DNA of 64,000 bases, taken from contig NZ_CP034437.1 in the NCBI RefSeq assembly GCF_003952225.1, forward strand, positions 1,703,501-1,767,500, in the 5' to 3' direction. Numbering within the stretch: the stretch's first letter is position 1; every line of letters starts with the position of its first letter. The notes beneath the pieces were generated by a model. The model saw only the letters and a program-made list of their open reading frames with translations. It did no database searches and had not been told where the DNA came from. The translations under genes were made by a program, and so were the position numbers. Origin of the DNA: Paenibacillus albus (GTDB lineage: Bacteria; Bacillota; Bacilli; Paenibacillales; Paenibacillaceae). Below, in pieces: positions 1 to 8,114 of this stretch.

Positions 1-2
1 CT

Positions 3-1799
3 AGTCGAGAAGGATTGATTGAAAATAATCAGTATCACTACTTTGTTAAAGTACTGCAAAATTTGTTGTTTACCGTAGCAGTAGATTATGTTACTAGTTC
101 ACGAAAATCGTCAAAGGGCCTTCGCGATACCTATCTTGCATACAATAATCTACAACATCAGTTGAAAGAGGAAAAAAATGCAACACTCTTAAGAGAAGAG
201 GCTGAAAGCAAGGAGGAAGTAAAACAATTAAAGTTAGCTTTTAAAGAGAAACAAAAGCAATTTTATAAAATAAAAAATGAACGACTGACATTTAATCTAC
301 CCAAGCTCCCGTCTACATTGACATATGACATGATACAAGGAGCGTATACAGATTATTTGTCTAGAAAAGCATCATTCACTGAACAGTTAGATTACAATAA
401 AAAATTATTAACCGTCGAAATAAATCCAAGAATACAACCTTCAATGGATGAAGAAGATATTCTAGAAGTAATGACACATAATCAAGAGGTATCCTCATTT
501 ATAATTACTGCTGAACTGGACTTTGATAATAACTGTGATAAGTTCCAAAGCGATTATAAGAATTTATTGCTCCATTGGGAGAACAAATTTTATGATACTT
601 TAAATCTGAATTTCAAGAATTTTATTGCGGATAACGAGACACGACTAAATAAATTGAATCAGAGAGTAATTTCTTTAAGAAATAAGAGCATATGCACCAT
701 TAATGAAGCAAACGAATCTGATACAGATAGAGATCAGTACTCGATAGAAATTATTAATCGTATTGGTCAACTTAAAAGCCAAACTCTTTTGAGGTGTGAA
801 GAAAAGTTAAAAGGGATTACTGATCTCTTAACTGGTGTTAATTTTAAGATTGAAGGTTTAAAGAAAACCGAGGTTCACAACATTGAGATTTCTGAATTAA
901 AGGCTCAATATACAATAATTGAAGATAAAATTCAATTGTATGAATCAGAAGAGCTACCTGTTATCAGGGAACAGTATAAGCTGGAAATTAATGATTTGAT
1001 CGTACAATTTGCGGAAACTATTCTTTCGGAACACCAAACGAAAAGTTACAATGAAACCGACAAAATTATCGGTATACTTAAAGAAGAGAATACTAAGCTA
1101 CTAAGGGAAAATGAGATTTTAACGGATTTGGCTAATATCGGTATGGCAGCGGAAATTGTGAATCATGAATTCAATCAGCTGATGACTAACGTTGAAGACG
1201 GTATTAGTAATATTAAAAATGCCAATTTAAGTTCCATCCAGAATTATTGGGTTAAGCAAATCGAAGCGGGGTTTAGGGCTATAAGTACAAAACATAGTCA
1301 GTTATCCCCTATGTATCGTAGTAACCATTTAAGTCGAAGAAGGATAAATGTGCGTAATTTAATCAATGATATATTGAATTTCTTTAGTTCAAGACTTAAC
1401 CAAGCTCACATAAGAGTTGATAACAAAATAGAAGATGATTATTTTCTTTTACTATCTACATCTAAGATATATCCCGTGATATCTAATTTAATTGATAACT
1501 CAATCTATTGGATGCTTAATAAGAATGATAGAGTTATTTTATTCAGGAGTAACTCAGATAAAAATACAATTTATTTAGAGGATAGCGGACCTGGCATATC
1601 ATCAAGGGATGCGGATAAAATCTTTAATCCATTCTTCACAAAAAGGACCGGAGGACGTGGTTTAGGACTGACAATAGTTAAGAAAGTGCTTGAATCACAA
1701 AAACACCAAATAACTTTAATTGAAGATAGAAAAGATAAACACCTAGACGGTGCATGTTTTGAAATTACTTTTGACGAGAAAGCTAGGGTGAATCAATAA
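3..1799 (+). CDS. GHKL ATPase / histidine-kinase-like protein (5' end cut by window)
   Basis: The reading frame is open to the left edge, so the true start probably lies upstream; the first possible start inside the window is TTG at 15. Numbering from that TTG, residues 1-370 are charged and helical, likely coiled coil. A segment around residue 384 (VNHEFNQLM) looks like an H-box, with His384 where a phospho-acceptor would sit. The C-terminus is a HATPase_c fold: N-box NLIDN near 491, DSGPG near 523, and a glycine-rich lid RGLGL near 548. These are the ATP-binding motifs of histidine kinases. No membrane segment is visible, so it should be cytosolic. It overlaps the next gene by one base (TAATG), which implies coupled translation and a kinase/receiver pairing. 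The window-cut N-terminus may hold another domain. Base composition is AT-rich compared with the right part of the window. The signal it senses is unknown. Confidence 0.8.
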   Translation, partial: SREGLIENNQYHYFVKVLQNLLFTVAVDYVTSSRKSSKGLRDTYLAYNNLQHQLKEEKNATLLREEAESKEEVKQLKLAFKEKQKQFYKIKNERLTFNLPKLPSTLTYDMIQGAYTDYLSRKASFTEQLDYNKKLLTVEINPRIQPSMDEEDILEVMTHNQEVSSFIITAELDFDNNCDKFQSDYKNLLLHWENKFYDTLNLNFKNFIADNETRLNKLNQRVISLRNKSICTINEANESDTDRDQYSIEIINRIGQLKSQTLLRCEEKLKGITDLLTGVNFKIEGLKKTEVHNIEISELKAQYTIIEDKIQLYESEELPVIREQYKLEINDLIVQFAETILSEHQTKSYNETDKIIGILKEENTKLLRENEILTDLANIGMAAEIVNHEFNQLMTNVEDGISNIKNANLSSIQNYWVKQIEAGFRAISTKHSQLSPMYRSNHLSRRRINVRNLINDILNFFSSRLNQAHIRVDNKIEDDYFLLLSTSKIYPVISNLIDNSIYWMLNKNDRVILFRSNSDKNTIYLEDSGPGISSRDADKIFNPFFTKRTGGRGLGLTIVKKVLESQKHQITLIEDRKDKHLDGACFEITFDEKARVNQ

Positions 1800-2956
1800 T
1801 GCCGGCAGTTGAAACTACTGATGATATTTATAACATTGCAAGAAATTATTTCAAAGACATTTTATATATAGATGATGCTCTAAAACGACCTGATGATATA
1901 AAAAAACTTTTTGAACAGTCTCATAGCGAAGTATCTGTATCCGTTGAAAAAGAATTAGAACAGCAAAAAGAGCAAGCTTCATCATCTGTATCCGTTGAAA
2001 AAGAAATAGAACAGCAAGAAGAGCAAGCTTCATCATCTGTATCCGTTGAAAAAGAAATAGAACAGCAAAAAGAGCAAGATACGAGACCAGTTACATTTAA
2101 AAGAAAAAACGAGCGAACCCAAGCTGATGAAAAGCAGAATGCAGCTATTCCCGTGACAGATAAAAAGGCAGAACAATTAAATGAATACTTTGAAGCATTT
2201 AATCTGGTTTATAATCTTAATAAGCTGGGATATAAGGTCAGTCCCTTTTATTATGAAAATAGAACGAATCTGGAAGAATTAAGTTTAATGATCGAAAGAT
2301 CTCATCTTACAATTATGGATTGGGAACTGGACGAATCGAAAGGTGATACTACGCTCCAGTTATTGGATCTACTATTTAAAAATTCAAATAAAATGAAGTT
2401 GCTCATAATTTATACTAAAGAACCGGTAGCTGCTAGAAACAGTATAAATGCTAAGTTTAATAGCGATGCACGAGAGATGTATCTTGACATTAAGGGTAAG
2501 GAGGTTTATGGGTTTCAGACCACAAGTTCATTAATTATAATTTGTAAAAAAAGAGAATTAGAGGCTGATCAAATTTTAAATTTATTTATTGATAAGCTGA
2601 TAAGTTTATTTGGGTATTTTCCTTTTGTGTTTTTTGACACAATTAACAAGATTACAGAGAAATCAGCACAAATATTAAAAAAGTTTTCTTTTCCTTTTGA
2701 CAACGCTTTGATGCTTCAATTATATTCTTCCGGCCTTGATATGGAAGATTATTCAGAAGTCGTTTCCCGAATGGTGAACAATCATATAACTCAAACTATT
2801 GAAGTGAATAATAAAATATTTATTAAGATTTCTGATTCTTGGAAAACAAATGCAAAAAAGTTAGCTGATGGAAAAGATGAATTAATTATTAAGAAAGTGT
2901 CTGAAGCGATTAATGAGTTGAGCCGAATCCAAGACACTAAAAAGCAGGAAAAATAA
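1799..2956 (+). CDS. Receiver-like protein paired with the GHKL ATPase
   Basis: The ATG overlaps the stop of the kinase-like gene (TAATG), with RBS-like GAGAAAG upstream. The N-terminal 45 residues are followed by an acidic Q/E/K linker built from three near-identical 17-residue units (about residues 46-94). Residues 118-270 look like a receiver fold: LTIMDWELD places Asp174 at the end of a hydrophobic strand, as in phospho-acceptor strands, and LLIIYTKEP resembles the following beta4 strand. It is reminiscent of the divergent response-receiver family that travels with HATPase proteins in operons; that family assignment is from memory. There is no DNA-binding domain, so output is probably by protein contact, perhaps with the third gene product. 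The C-terminal 100 residues are helical and unassigned. Confidence 0.65.
   Translation: MPAVETTDDIYNIARNYFKDILYIDDALKRPDDIKKLFEQSHSEVSVSVEKELEQQKEQASSSVSVEKEIEQQEEQASSSVSVEKEIEQQKEQDTRPVTFKRKNERTQADEKQNAAIPVTDKKAEQLNEYFEAFNLVYNLNKLGYKVSPFYYENRTNLEELSLMIERSHLTIMDWELDESKGDTTLQLLDLLFKNSNKMKLLIIYTKEPVAARNSINAKFNSDAREMYLDIKGKEVYGFQTTSSLIIICKKRELEADQILNLFIDKLISLFGYFPFVFFDTINKITEKSAQILKKFSFPFDNALMLQLYSSGLDMEDYSEVVSRMVNNHITQTIEVNNKIFIKISDSWKTNAKKLADGKDELIIKKVSEAINELSRIQDTKKQEK
1934..2080 (+). repeat. Three tandem 51-bp in-frame repeats
   Basis: Units begin at 1934, 1985 and 2036, each 51 bp (17 codons), differing by only a few bases. They encode SVSVEKEIEQQKEQASS-type units, the last one incomplete. 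Near identity at DNA level points to recent expansion by slippage or unequal exchange. They lie in a linker, so copy number probably sets spacer length rather than function. Confidence 0.9.
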
Positions 2957-3813
2957 ACAAAAGCTATATTGAACTGGTTCTACAAGTTAGTCCAAGCAAG
3001 TGGAGGGAGTATTTTGAAGTTCTGTTCCAAACGGATCTAACTAAACAAAATGTGTTAGCAGATGTTTGTGAAATCATTTATACAGACATACTTTCTATAC
3101 TGGCTGAATTGCATTACAAGCAATTGGGCATTAATGGATTACCTGAAGCTGCAGGTTTGCAAGTTAAAGATGCTATGCTAAGTCTTCTAAGGGAGAACTT
3201 ACATACAGAAGCGAATAAGTGGTTTAAACCGATTATTCCTAGCTTAATCTTGTTCATTATAGGTGATGGTACGGACGCTAAAAAGGTTAATGACAGTGTA
3301 AATGAACTTGTTCATCTTATGAAGATAACTAGTTATGATAACACTTCGATTAAAGAGATAGAGCATTTTTCAACTGATGAAACAAAAATAAATAATTATT
3401 TTAATACTGGAGACATTCTTTTTAAAGAAGATGGTGAATTATTACTTTGTATTTCGCCTCAATGTGATGTATTCAGACCTAGTAAAGTTGGTTTCCAATT
3501 AAAATTTGTTAAAGGTAAGATAGAGAGGTATGATTCCGCAAGAACATTAGGAGGTAGTGAGCATCTATCGATAATTCCGGATCCTACAGATAGAACAAAG
3601 CTTATATGTGTAATATGGAAATTAAGTGATTCAACTACCGTAAAGATTAAGAATTTAAAGGATTATACACGGCCATATAGATTGATGAATAGCTACATCC
3701 AACAGATAGTAAATTCATATATAGCCTATCATTCAAGAGCAGGAGTTGATGAATTGTTTATAAAAGGTTCCACAAGTCTAAGAGGTCTATATATATTTAA
3801 TAAAATTGAATGA
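2953..3813 (+). CDS. Unrecognised third protein of the kinase/receiver module, with a non-standard start
   Basis: A continuous frame opens after a stop at 2938-2940. The first standard start is GTG at 3052, giving 253 residues, but the upstream codons encode a protein-like stretch (IELVLQVSPSKWREYFEVLF) between the receiver gene and 3052. If translated, the most economical start is ATA at 2953, overlapping the upstream TAA as ATAA and preceded by GCAGGAAAA; this would give 286 residues. I do not recognise the family. The C-terminal half has a GDIL...LLLCISPQCDVF strand pattern and ends with a helical RLMNSYIQQIVNSYIAYHSR segment containing conserved-looking R and H. No signal peptide or membrane segment. 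It is the likely effector or adaptor of the module. Confidence 0.6.
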   Translation: MNKSYIELVLQVSPSKWREYFEVLFQTDLTKQNVLADVCEIIYTDILSILAELHYKQLGINGLPEAAGLQVKDAMLSLLRENLHTEANKWFKPIIPSLILFIIGDGTDAKKVNDSVNELVHLMKITSYDNTSIKEIEHFSTDETKINNYFNTGDILFKEDGELLLCISPQCDVFRPSKVGFQLKFVKGKIERYDSARTLGGSEHLSIIPDPTDRTKLICVIWKLSDSTTVKIKNLKDYTRPYRLMNSYIQQIVNSYIAYHSRAGVDELFIKGSTSLRGLYIFNKIE

Positions 3814-3866
3814 TTCTGGATACTTGTAAAAATAGCTTCTATAAAAAGTAATATTAGATCTGTAGT

Positions 3867-3900
3867 AATACGCCGGAATCTATTGTCCGGCGTATTTTGT
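3867..3900 (+). terminator. Rho-independent terminator closing the three-gene module
   Basis: A perfect 11-bp stem, AATACGCCGGA (3867-3877) with TCCGGCGTATT (3886-3896), has an 8-nt loop and is followed by TTTTGT. It separates the module from the HNH gene, which must therefore have its own promoter or rely on read-through. Confidence 0.85.
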
Positions 3901-4119
3901 ATGGAACTGATTACAGATGTTGCAAGAAAATGATTTTTCCGAAAGGCCTGACAAAGTTTTCTTCTTAGGAGAGCATTTAGTAATACTGTCCTAATAATAA
4001 CTAATGAGGGATCAATTATGGTGGACTCAACTAAGCAGTTTTTCAATTCAGTAAAATAGTTAATTAACCTCATTTAATATTGATTGGACAGCTGATTTTG
4101 AGTAACAGGAGAAAAACAA

Positions 4120-4896
4120 ATGTCACAAGTAGAGTTGTTTCGTGTATGGCTAGAATGTTATACATCTCTTTCTGCAAGTACTGTCGATAAATATACACGG
4201 GCTATTCATGTCAATTCACAAGAGCTAAAGAAATATAATATACTTGAGGGAAGCCTGTATGATATTACCGATTCTCAAATTATTGAAGAAATGAAGGAGA
4301 AATACCGATCAATTCCCGAATTAAGAGATAAAGATGAACGTGGGAATAGGATGTACAGCAGTGCATTTAATTATTTTAAGTTGTTTTTAGATCAGTATAA
4401 TGAACAATTAATTAGTAAAGAAATAGCACGCCAAGATTTTGAGTATGACCAATCGTTGTTACAATTATCGCAAAAAGGGCAGACAGTATCACCTGATATT
4501 GTTGATATAGTACAAGAGAGAATGAGTCTCAAACTCAATGACTTTAAATTATGGCCCAGAAATTCTAGATTGGCTAAAGAAACTATAGCCGCGGCGAATT
4601 ATTTATGTGAAATAAATAATAACCATAAACACTTTATTTCAAAGTTTAATAAACAAAATTATGTTGAAGCACATCACATTATCCCGATGGAGTATCAAGA
4701 GAAATTCGAATTTAGTTTAGATGTTTACGCTAACATCGTATCTCTATGTTTAGTTTGTCATAAAATACTGCACTATGGTTCTTTTGAAGATAAAAAAATA
4801 GTATTGGAAAAATTGTACGAGTTGAGACAAAGGCGACTTGAAAATAGCGGAATTTGCATAACATTAGTTGAACTTTATGACTATTACCAGGATTAA
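4120..4896 (+). CDS. HNH endonuclease, restriction-type
   Basis: ATG 4120 is preceded by AGGAG (4107-4111) at 8 bp. The protein has 258 residues. The C-terminal third carries an HNH/beta-beta-alpha metal nuclease signature: EAHHIIP (His185-His186), NIV (Asn205), then CLVCH (Cys210, Cys213, His214) and LHYG; the CxxC pair suggests a structural zinc. The N-terminal 170 residues are helical with no recognised domain and probably give target specificity. HNH proteins of this layout are common among orphan restriction enzymes and in defence loci. No methyltransferase is visible nearby, so it is either modification-dependent or part of another system. It follows the kinase/receiver module on the same strand, 306 bp downstream, past a terminator; shared AT-rich composition suggests arrival by transfer. 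Confidence 0.8.
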   Translation: MSQVELFRVWLECYTSLSASTVDKYTRAIHVNSQELKKYNILEGSLYDITDSQIIEEMKEKYRSIPELRDKDERGNRMYSSAFNYFKLFLDQYNEQLISKEIARQDFEYDQSLLQLSQKGQTVSPDIVDIVQERMSLKLNDFKLWPRNSRLAKETIAAANYLCEINNNHKHFISKFNKQNYVEAHHIIPMEYQEKFEFSLDVYANIVSLCLVCHKILHYGSFEDKKIVLEKLYELRQRRLENSGICITLVELYDYYQD

Positions 4897-4968
4897 ATCA
4901 ATATTAGCTAAATGAAGATATTGAGATGCTCCCATCCGTTCGAGTAAGCACCATTAGTTGTGTTGACG

Positions 4969-4995
4969 GCTTGTTGACGAACGTCGTCAACAAGC
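4969..4995. repeat. Perfect 12-bp palindrome with 3-nt centre
   Basis: GCTTGTTGACGA (4969-4980) pairs exactly with TCGTCAACAAGC (4984-4995). There is no T-run, so it is unlikely to be a terminator. It could be an operator, a recombination core or an element end. Confidence 0.75.
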
Positions 4996-5026
4996 AATCA
5001 AAAGCAAACAAAACGAACACTACGCT

Positions 5027-5063
5027 ATGGATAAAACCCTTATATATCAAGGGTTTTATCCAT
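5027..5063. terminator. 15-bp perfect hairpin, terminator-like
   Basis: ATGGATAAAACCCTT (5027-5041) pairs with AAGGGTTTTATCCAT (5049-5063) around a 7-nt loop. No clear T-tract follows on either strand, so termination is only a possibility; it may be an element-end structure. Confidence 0.45.
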
Positions 5064-5296
5064 CTAACACAGAATCCAACCAACCCCCACATGTTCCCGC
5101 ATACAGTACATGTGGAATCGGTCGCGTTGCTTGTACGTAGTGGAACAGGCTCTGAAAAGGCTTATTAATACTGCATTTTAGCGGATGTAACAGTATTTGA
5201 AAAATGTTAATACAGATGCGGTTTTTGGTACTTGGTGCAAAATTGATGTAAAAAATCATCATAAATCAACCTAAATTAGCGGTAAGTATCAGAAAA

Positions 5297-5485
5297 GAGC
5301 AATAAACAAGACGCAGATTCAATGAACTGTTATAGTCATTCAAGAAAAGAACCCGAACGATTGGTCTAATCGTTCGGGTTCTTACGATTCTTGCCGTTTT
5401 TTTAATGGAATGATTTGATCGAACTTATTTGCAGCTTCCTTATCTGCCTTTGGTAAACCATGACCATGAATGATCATGGTTGTTG
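5297..5485. repeat. Direct repeat copy A (matches 8115-8303)
   Basis: About 190 bp closely matching 8115-8303, starting at GAGCAATAAACAAGAC. It holds the integrase terminator hairpin and the last codons of an integrase gene on the minus strand. The two copies are direct repeats about 2.8 kb apart, flanking the GGDEF remnant and lipoprotein gene. Confidence 0.9.
5347..5383 (-). terminator. Integrase-gene terminator, copy A
   Basis: AAGAACCCGAACGAT (5347-5361) and ATCGTTCGGGTTCTT (5369-5383) form a perfect 15-bp stem with a 7-nt loop. It lies just past the stop codon of the minus-strand integrase fragment. Confidence 0.85.
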
Positions 5486-5486
5486 T
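5382..5486 (-). pseudogene. Tyrosine recombinase, extreme C-terminal fragment
   Basis: Reverse-strand translation gives ITTTMIIHGHG, then KADKEAANKFDQIIP and a stop at 5382-5384. This matches the end of the longer integrase fragment at 8199-8528. The catalytic tyrosine region, NIYGH in the longer copy, reads IIHGH here, so the Tyr codon is altered. Only about 34 codons remain before homology stops near 5486; this copy cannot be functional. Confidence 0.85.
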
Positions 5487-5739
5487 GATTTAGACCAAAA
5501 AAAACAATAAGTCCAATTGCAGAAAAATTGCTGGCCACATGAGAATTCCTCAACTGGTTCATTTCATTCAAAAACCGCAGTGCACTTGATCGTATGCTGC
5601 CATGGTCAAAGACGCGCCGCTGACTTGCCGTGTATTTACTAAATAGATTATCCGAGTCCTCATCTGATTGCCAGGTGGGGACTATTTTACTCTCACCCAG
5701 ATGCTGCATTGCATGCAATTCGACACATAGTGCCATTCA

Positions 5740-6075
5740 CCCTCTTTTCACCATTTTCACATGGGAAAAAGTATCTATATTTCGCTCGTGGCTTAGTCTG
5801 AAAGGCGGTAAGTAACAACCTAATAATGAAGGACCTAATCCCCTGATCCGTTGCATGATTCTGAGGATGGCAAACTCGTCGCCTGCCACATGTTCGAAAT
5901 TGTCGTTGATCGACTTGAACCGGTCAATGTTCTTCAGCAGCATTAGCGCGAGTGTATCGCCGGTTTCATCGTGTTCCTGCATAAAGTCATGCAACTGACG
6001 CACAAACCGGCGTCGGTTCGGCAGAGCGGTCAATTCATCGTAATCGGTTAAATAAGGAGTACGAATCTGAGACAT
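5740..6075 (-). pseudogene. Degraded GGDEF-domain (diguanylate cyclase) fragment
   Basis: Reverse-strand translation carries DELTALPNRRRF, then NIDRFKSINDNFEH and VAGDEFAIL, the classic order of GGDEF-domain motifs. About 30 residues that normally separate the IND..GH motif from GGDEF are missing in frame, including where the RxxD inhibitory site would be, and the first Gly of GGDEF is Ala. Sequence after GDEFAIL no longer follows the family. A 112-codon open frame remains but enzymatic activity is very unlikely. It is a remnant caught between the two integrase repeats. Confidence 0.8.
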
Positions 6076-6431
6076 TCCAATATTTTCATCTGTCTGGCTG
6101 TCTGATGATTGTCTTCAAGCAGGCGTAGCAACTTCTCTATATAGAAAAGAGAGCCGATTGGCTCCCCATGTAATACTATGCTTTGTATTAAGCTTGTTTA
6201 ATCCCTAAAAGAACTACGCCAATTCGGACTCCTTACTTTGCAACGCATCTCGTTTCGACATCATAACATGGAGGAAAACAAAGCTTCGTGTCGAATATTC
6301 CAGACTATGCCAACTATGCATTGTCTTCATTATTGATTGAATACGGCATCCCATTCGAGGGGGGCAATGCGTGACAAATATATTTGCGGAAATAGAAATG
6401 TAGCTATCACAACGTCCACAATGGTTGCTAC
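6076..6431. other. Gene-free stretch upstream of small ORF
   Basis: No supported gene. A short open stretch (6288-6368, GTG start, reading VSNIPDYANYALSSLLIEYG) ends at TGA and looks like a broken fragment in the same frame as the small ORF that follows. No strong promoter or hairpin was recognised. Confidence 0.4.
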
Positions 6432-6599
6432 ATGCAGCCCATCAACAACAATAAACTAACAGAGAGCGACCTCGAAGAATTAGTTTTGCTATGTAAGGCA
6501 GAAGCGCAACCTACTAATTCTGAAATCAAACCTCAGAGCCCCTTTTCATATTTTTCAAAGAGCAGCACTTTCGAAATTCAGGTTAAATTAAAAACATAA
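6432..6599 (+). CDS. Small hypothetical ORF (55 aa), doubtful
   Basis: ATG 6432 to TAA 6597-6599, encoding MQPINNNKLTESDLEELVLL and a polar remainder. There is no clear ribosome binding site and no recognised domain. It ends 13 bp before the lipoprotein start. It may be the tail of a decayed gene rather than an expressed peptide. Confidence 0.25.
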   Translation: MQPINNNKLTESDLEELVLLCKAEAQPTNSEIKPQSPFSYFSKSSTFEIQVKLKT

Positions 6600-6612
6600 G
6601 GGGATATGTAAC

Positions 6613-8076
6613 ATGATGAAGAAAACTTTATTATTAATTTCTCTACTAACACTTTTTATAATTGCTGGTTGTGGTGGTAATCAAAACGAAGCAAAGAAAA
6701 CTGATTCTGATACTGCAAATAATGAAGCAACTACAGAAAATACAAAAGAGAAAGAAGAAGTAGCAACAAATAAAAAAGATGTTTACTTTAAAGACAATGA
6801 AGCAAAATTAAATGATATAAAAATTAAAATTACAGAAACTAAAATTATTAAAACGGGAGAAACTGGAAATAAATACGGTGAAAAACCAGTATTTTCAATT
6901 TGGTATGAAACAACTAATTTAAGTGATAAAGATATTGACCCTACAACTGCATGGATGGCAGTATTTGAAGCGGTACAAGATAATAACCCTAATGCAGTTA
7001 ATACACTTGAAGTGGGTGGACTCCCAGATATCCAATTTCTTGATAGCCAGTTAGAAACAATTAAAAAAGATGGTACTGTTCCAAATGCGGTAGCTTATGA
7101 ATTAGATGATTTAGAAACACCAGTAACATTAATTGCTACACAAGGTATAGGTGGAGATAAATTAGGTGAACAAAATTTTGATATAGCCACGGAAGCAAGT
7201 GGAGCCTCTGGCGATAGAACTGTTAGCGGATTCAACAAGAAAACCAACAATAAAATTACTTGGGGTGGAGTTGATTTTTCCTATCCTTCTTATTTTGATA
7301 CTTTAGACCAAGGTTCTACGGAAACTATGAAGTCCTATTATCCTGAAGAAAAAGATTATTATGCGTCTATATTATTTCAGAGTGTAGATTTTTCTGGGAC
7401 ACAAGAAGATTTTAATAGTAGTATACCTTCTATTGTTAAGAGTACCTTAAAAGTGGGGAAAATTGCCAACTCAGATATACAAAAATCAGAGAAAACAACA
7501 ATTGCGGGGTTACCTGGTTGGACAATCACTTATACCAGGCCTGACACAGAAGGTGATGGGGTGACTTCTACTACGAGTTATTCATTTGCCTATAACATAA
7601 ATACTGGGAAAATAGTCATGATTTCCTGCACTTACGACAGCAATGACAAGTCGAAATATGATTATTTAGGTGATTACAAGAAGGTTTTGGAAACGTCAAG
7701 GTTGTTAGCCGAACCTCTCGATTTGAATACAATTAACAGTACAAATTCAGCTGAATCAGATGCACAGTTTGTTGGAAAACATTATAGGGTAACCGGCATA
7801 ATTGACCAAGCAATGGGACCATCAGACGCAGACGGATTTAATGCAATGGTCATAATACAGCCTGATGTTATGGCGAAAGGGATGGGATCAACTATACCGT
7901 TGGAAATCAATATTTGGTTGACTTCGGATGAATTTGAGAAAATTGGCGGAATTTCTTCTGCTGGAAAAAAGATTGATCTATCCGTAAAATTAATAAGTAT
8001 AAGCAGGAATGCTAACTCAAAAGACCCTGCCGTAAAAGGATATCCGATACAATTAGAATTTGGCGACTCTGATTGA
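6613..8076 (+). CDS. Secreted lipoprotein with DUF5067-like and OB-fold-like domains
   Basis: ATG 6613 follows AAGGGGATATGTAAC. Residues 1-20 are a lipoprotein signal peptide ending in IIAGC, so the mature protein should be membrane-anchored outside the cell. A polar N/T/E/K spacer (21-55) is followed at about 56-195 by a domain with the IKITETKII...FSIWYETTNLSDKDIDP pattern of DUF5067-type lipoproteins, which modify ligand or envelope interactions of unknown kind. Residues 215-370 form a second beta-rich domain (ITWGGVDFSYPSYFD...). Residues 380-487 (QFVGKHYRVTGIIDQ...) resemble the tRNA_anti-like OB fold. AT-rich like the integrase remnants, it looks like element cargo. Function not known. 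Confidence 0.75.
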   Translation: MMKKTLLLISLLTLFIIAGCGGNQNEAKKTDSDTANNEATTENTKEKEEVATNKKDVYFKDNEAKLNDIKIKITETKIIKTGETGNKYGEKPVFSIWYETTNLSDKDIDPTTAWMAVFEAVQDNNPNAVNTLEVGGLPDIQFLDSQLETIKKDGTVPNAVAYELDDLETPVTLIATQGIGGDKLGEQNFDIATEASGASGDRTVSGFNKKTNNKITWGGVDFSYPSYFDTLDQGSTETMKSYYPEEKDYYASILFQSVDFSGTQEDFNSSIPSIVKSTLKVGKIANSDIQKSEKTTIAGLPGWTITYTRPDTEGDGVTSTTSYSFAYNINTGKIVMISCTYDSNDKSKYDYLGDYKKVLETSRLLAEPLDLNTINSTNSAESDAQFVGKHYRVTGIIDQAMGPSDADGFNAMVIIQPDVMAKGMGSTIPLEINIWLTSDEFEKIGGISSAGKKIDLSVKLISISRNANSKDPAVKGYPIQLEFGDSD

Positions 8077-8114
8077 AATTTGATTACTAATGATGCAAAA
8101 AGAAAAATCAGGCG

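Larger units (their letters stand above)
4897..5296. other. Gene-free stretch with palindromes and mobile-element debris
   Basis: No convincing gene. It contains two long palindromes (listed separately) and two short words also found near 9.4 kb: CCCGCATAC[A/G]GT[A/G]CATGTGGAAT at 5096-5118 and TTTTAGC..ATGTAACAGT near 5175-5193. On the minus strand the first word encodes STCTVCG, a CxxC fragment. The shared words in altered order suggest ends of related mobile elements. Confidence 0.5.

Noticed and set aside
1934..2080. Tandem repeats resembling a small CRISPR array
   Set aside because: Period is a constant 51 bp with no unique spacers, and repeats are in frame inside a coding sequence.
5440..5736. 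Minus-strand open frame of 98 codons
   Set aside because: Its 3' part runs through the integrase remnant in the wrong frame; no start signal or family match was seen. It may contain decayed sequence but cannot be called a gene.
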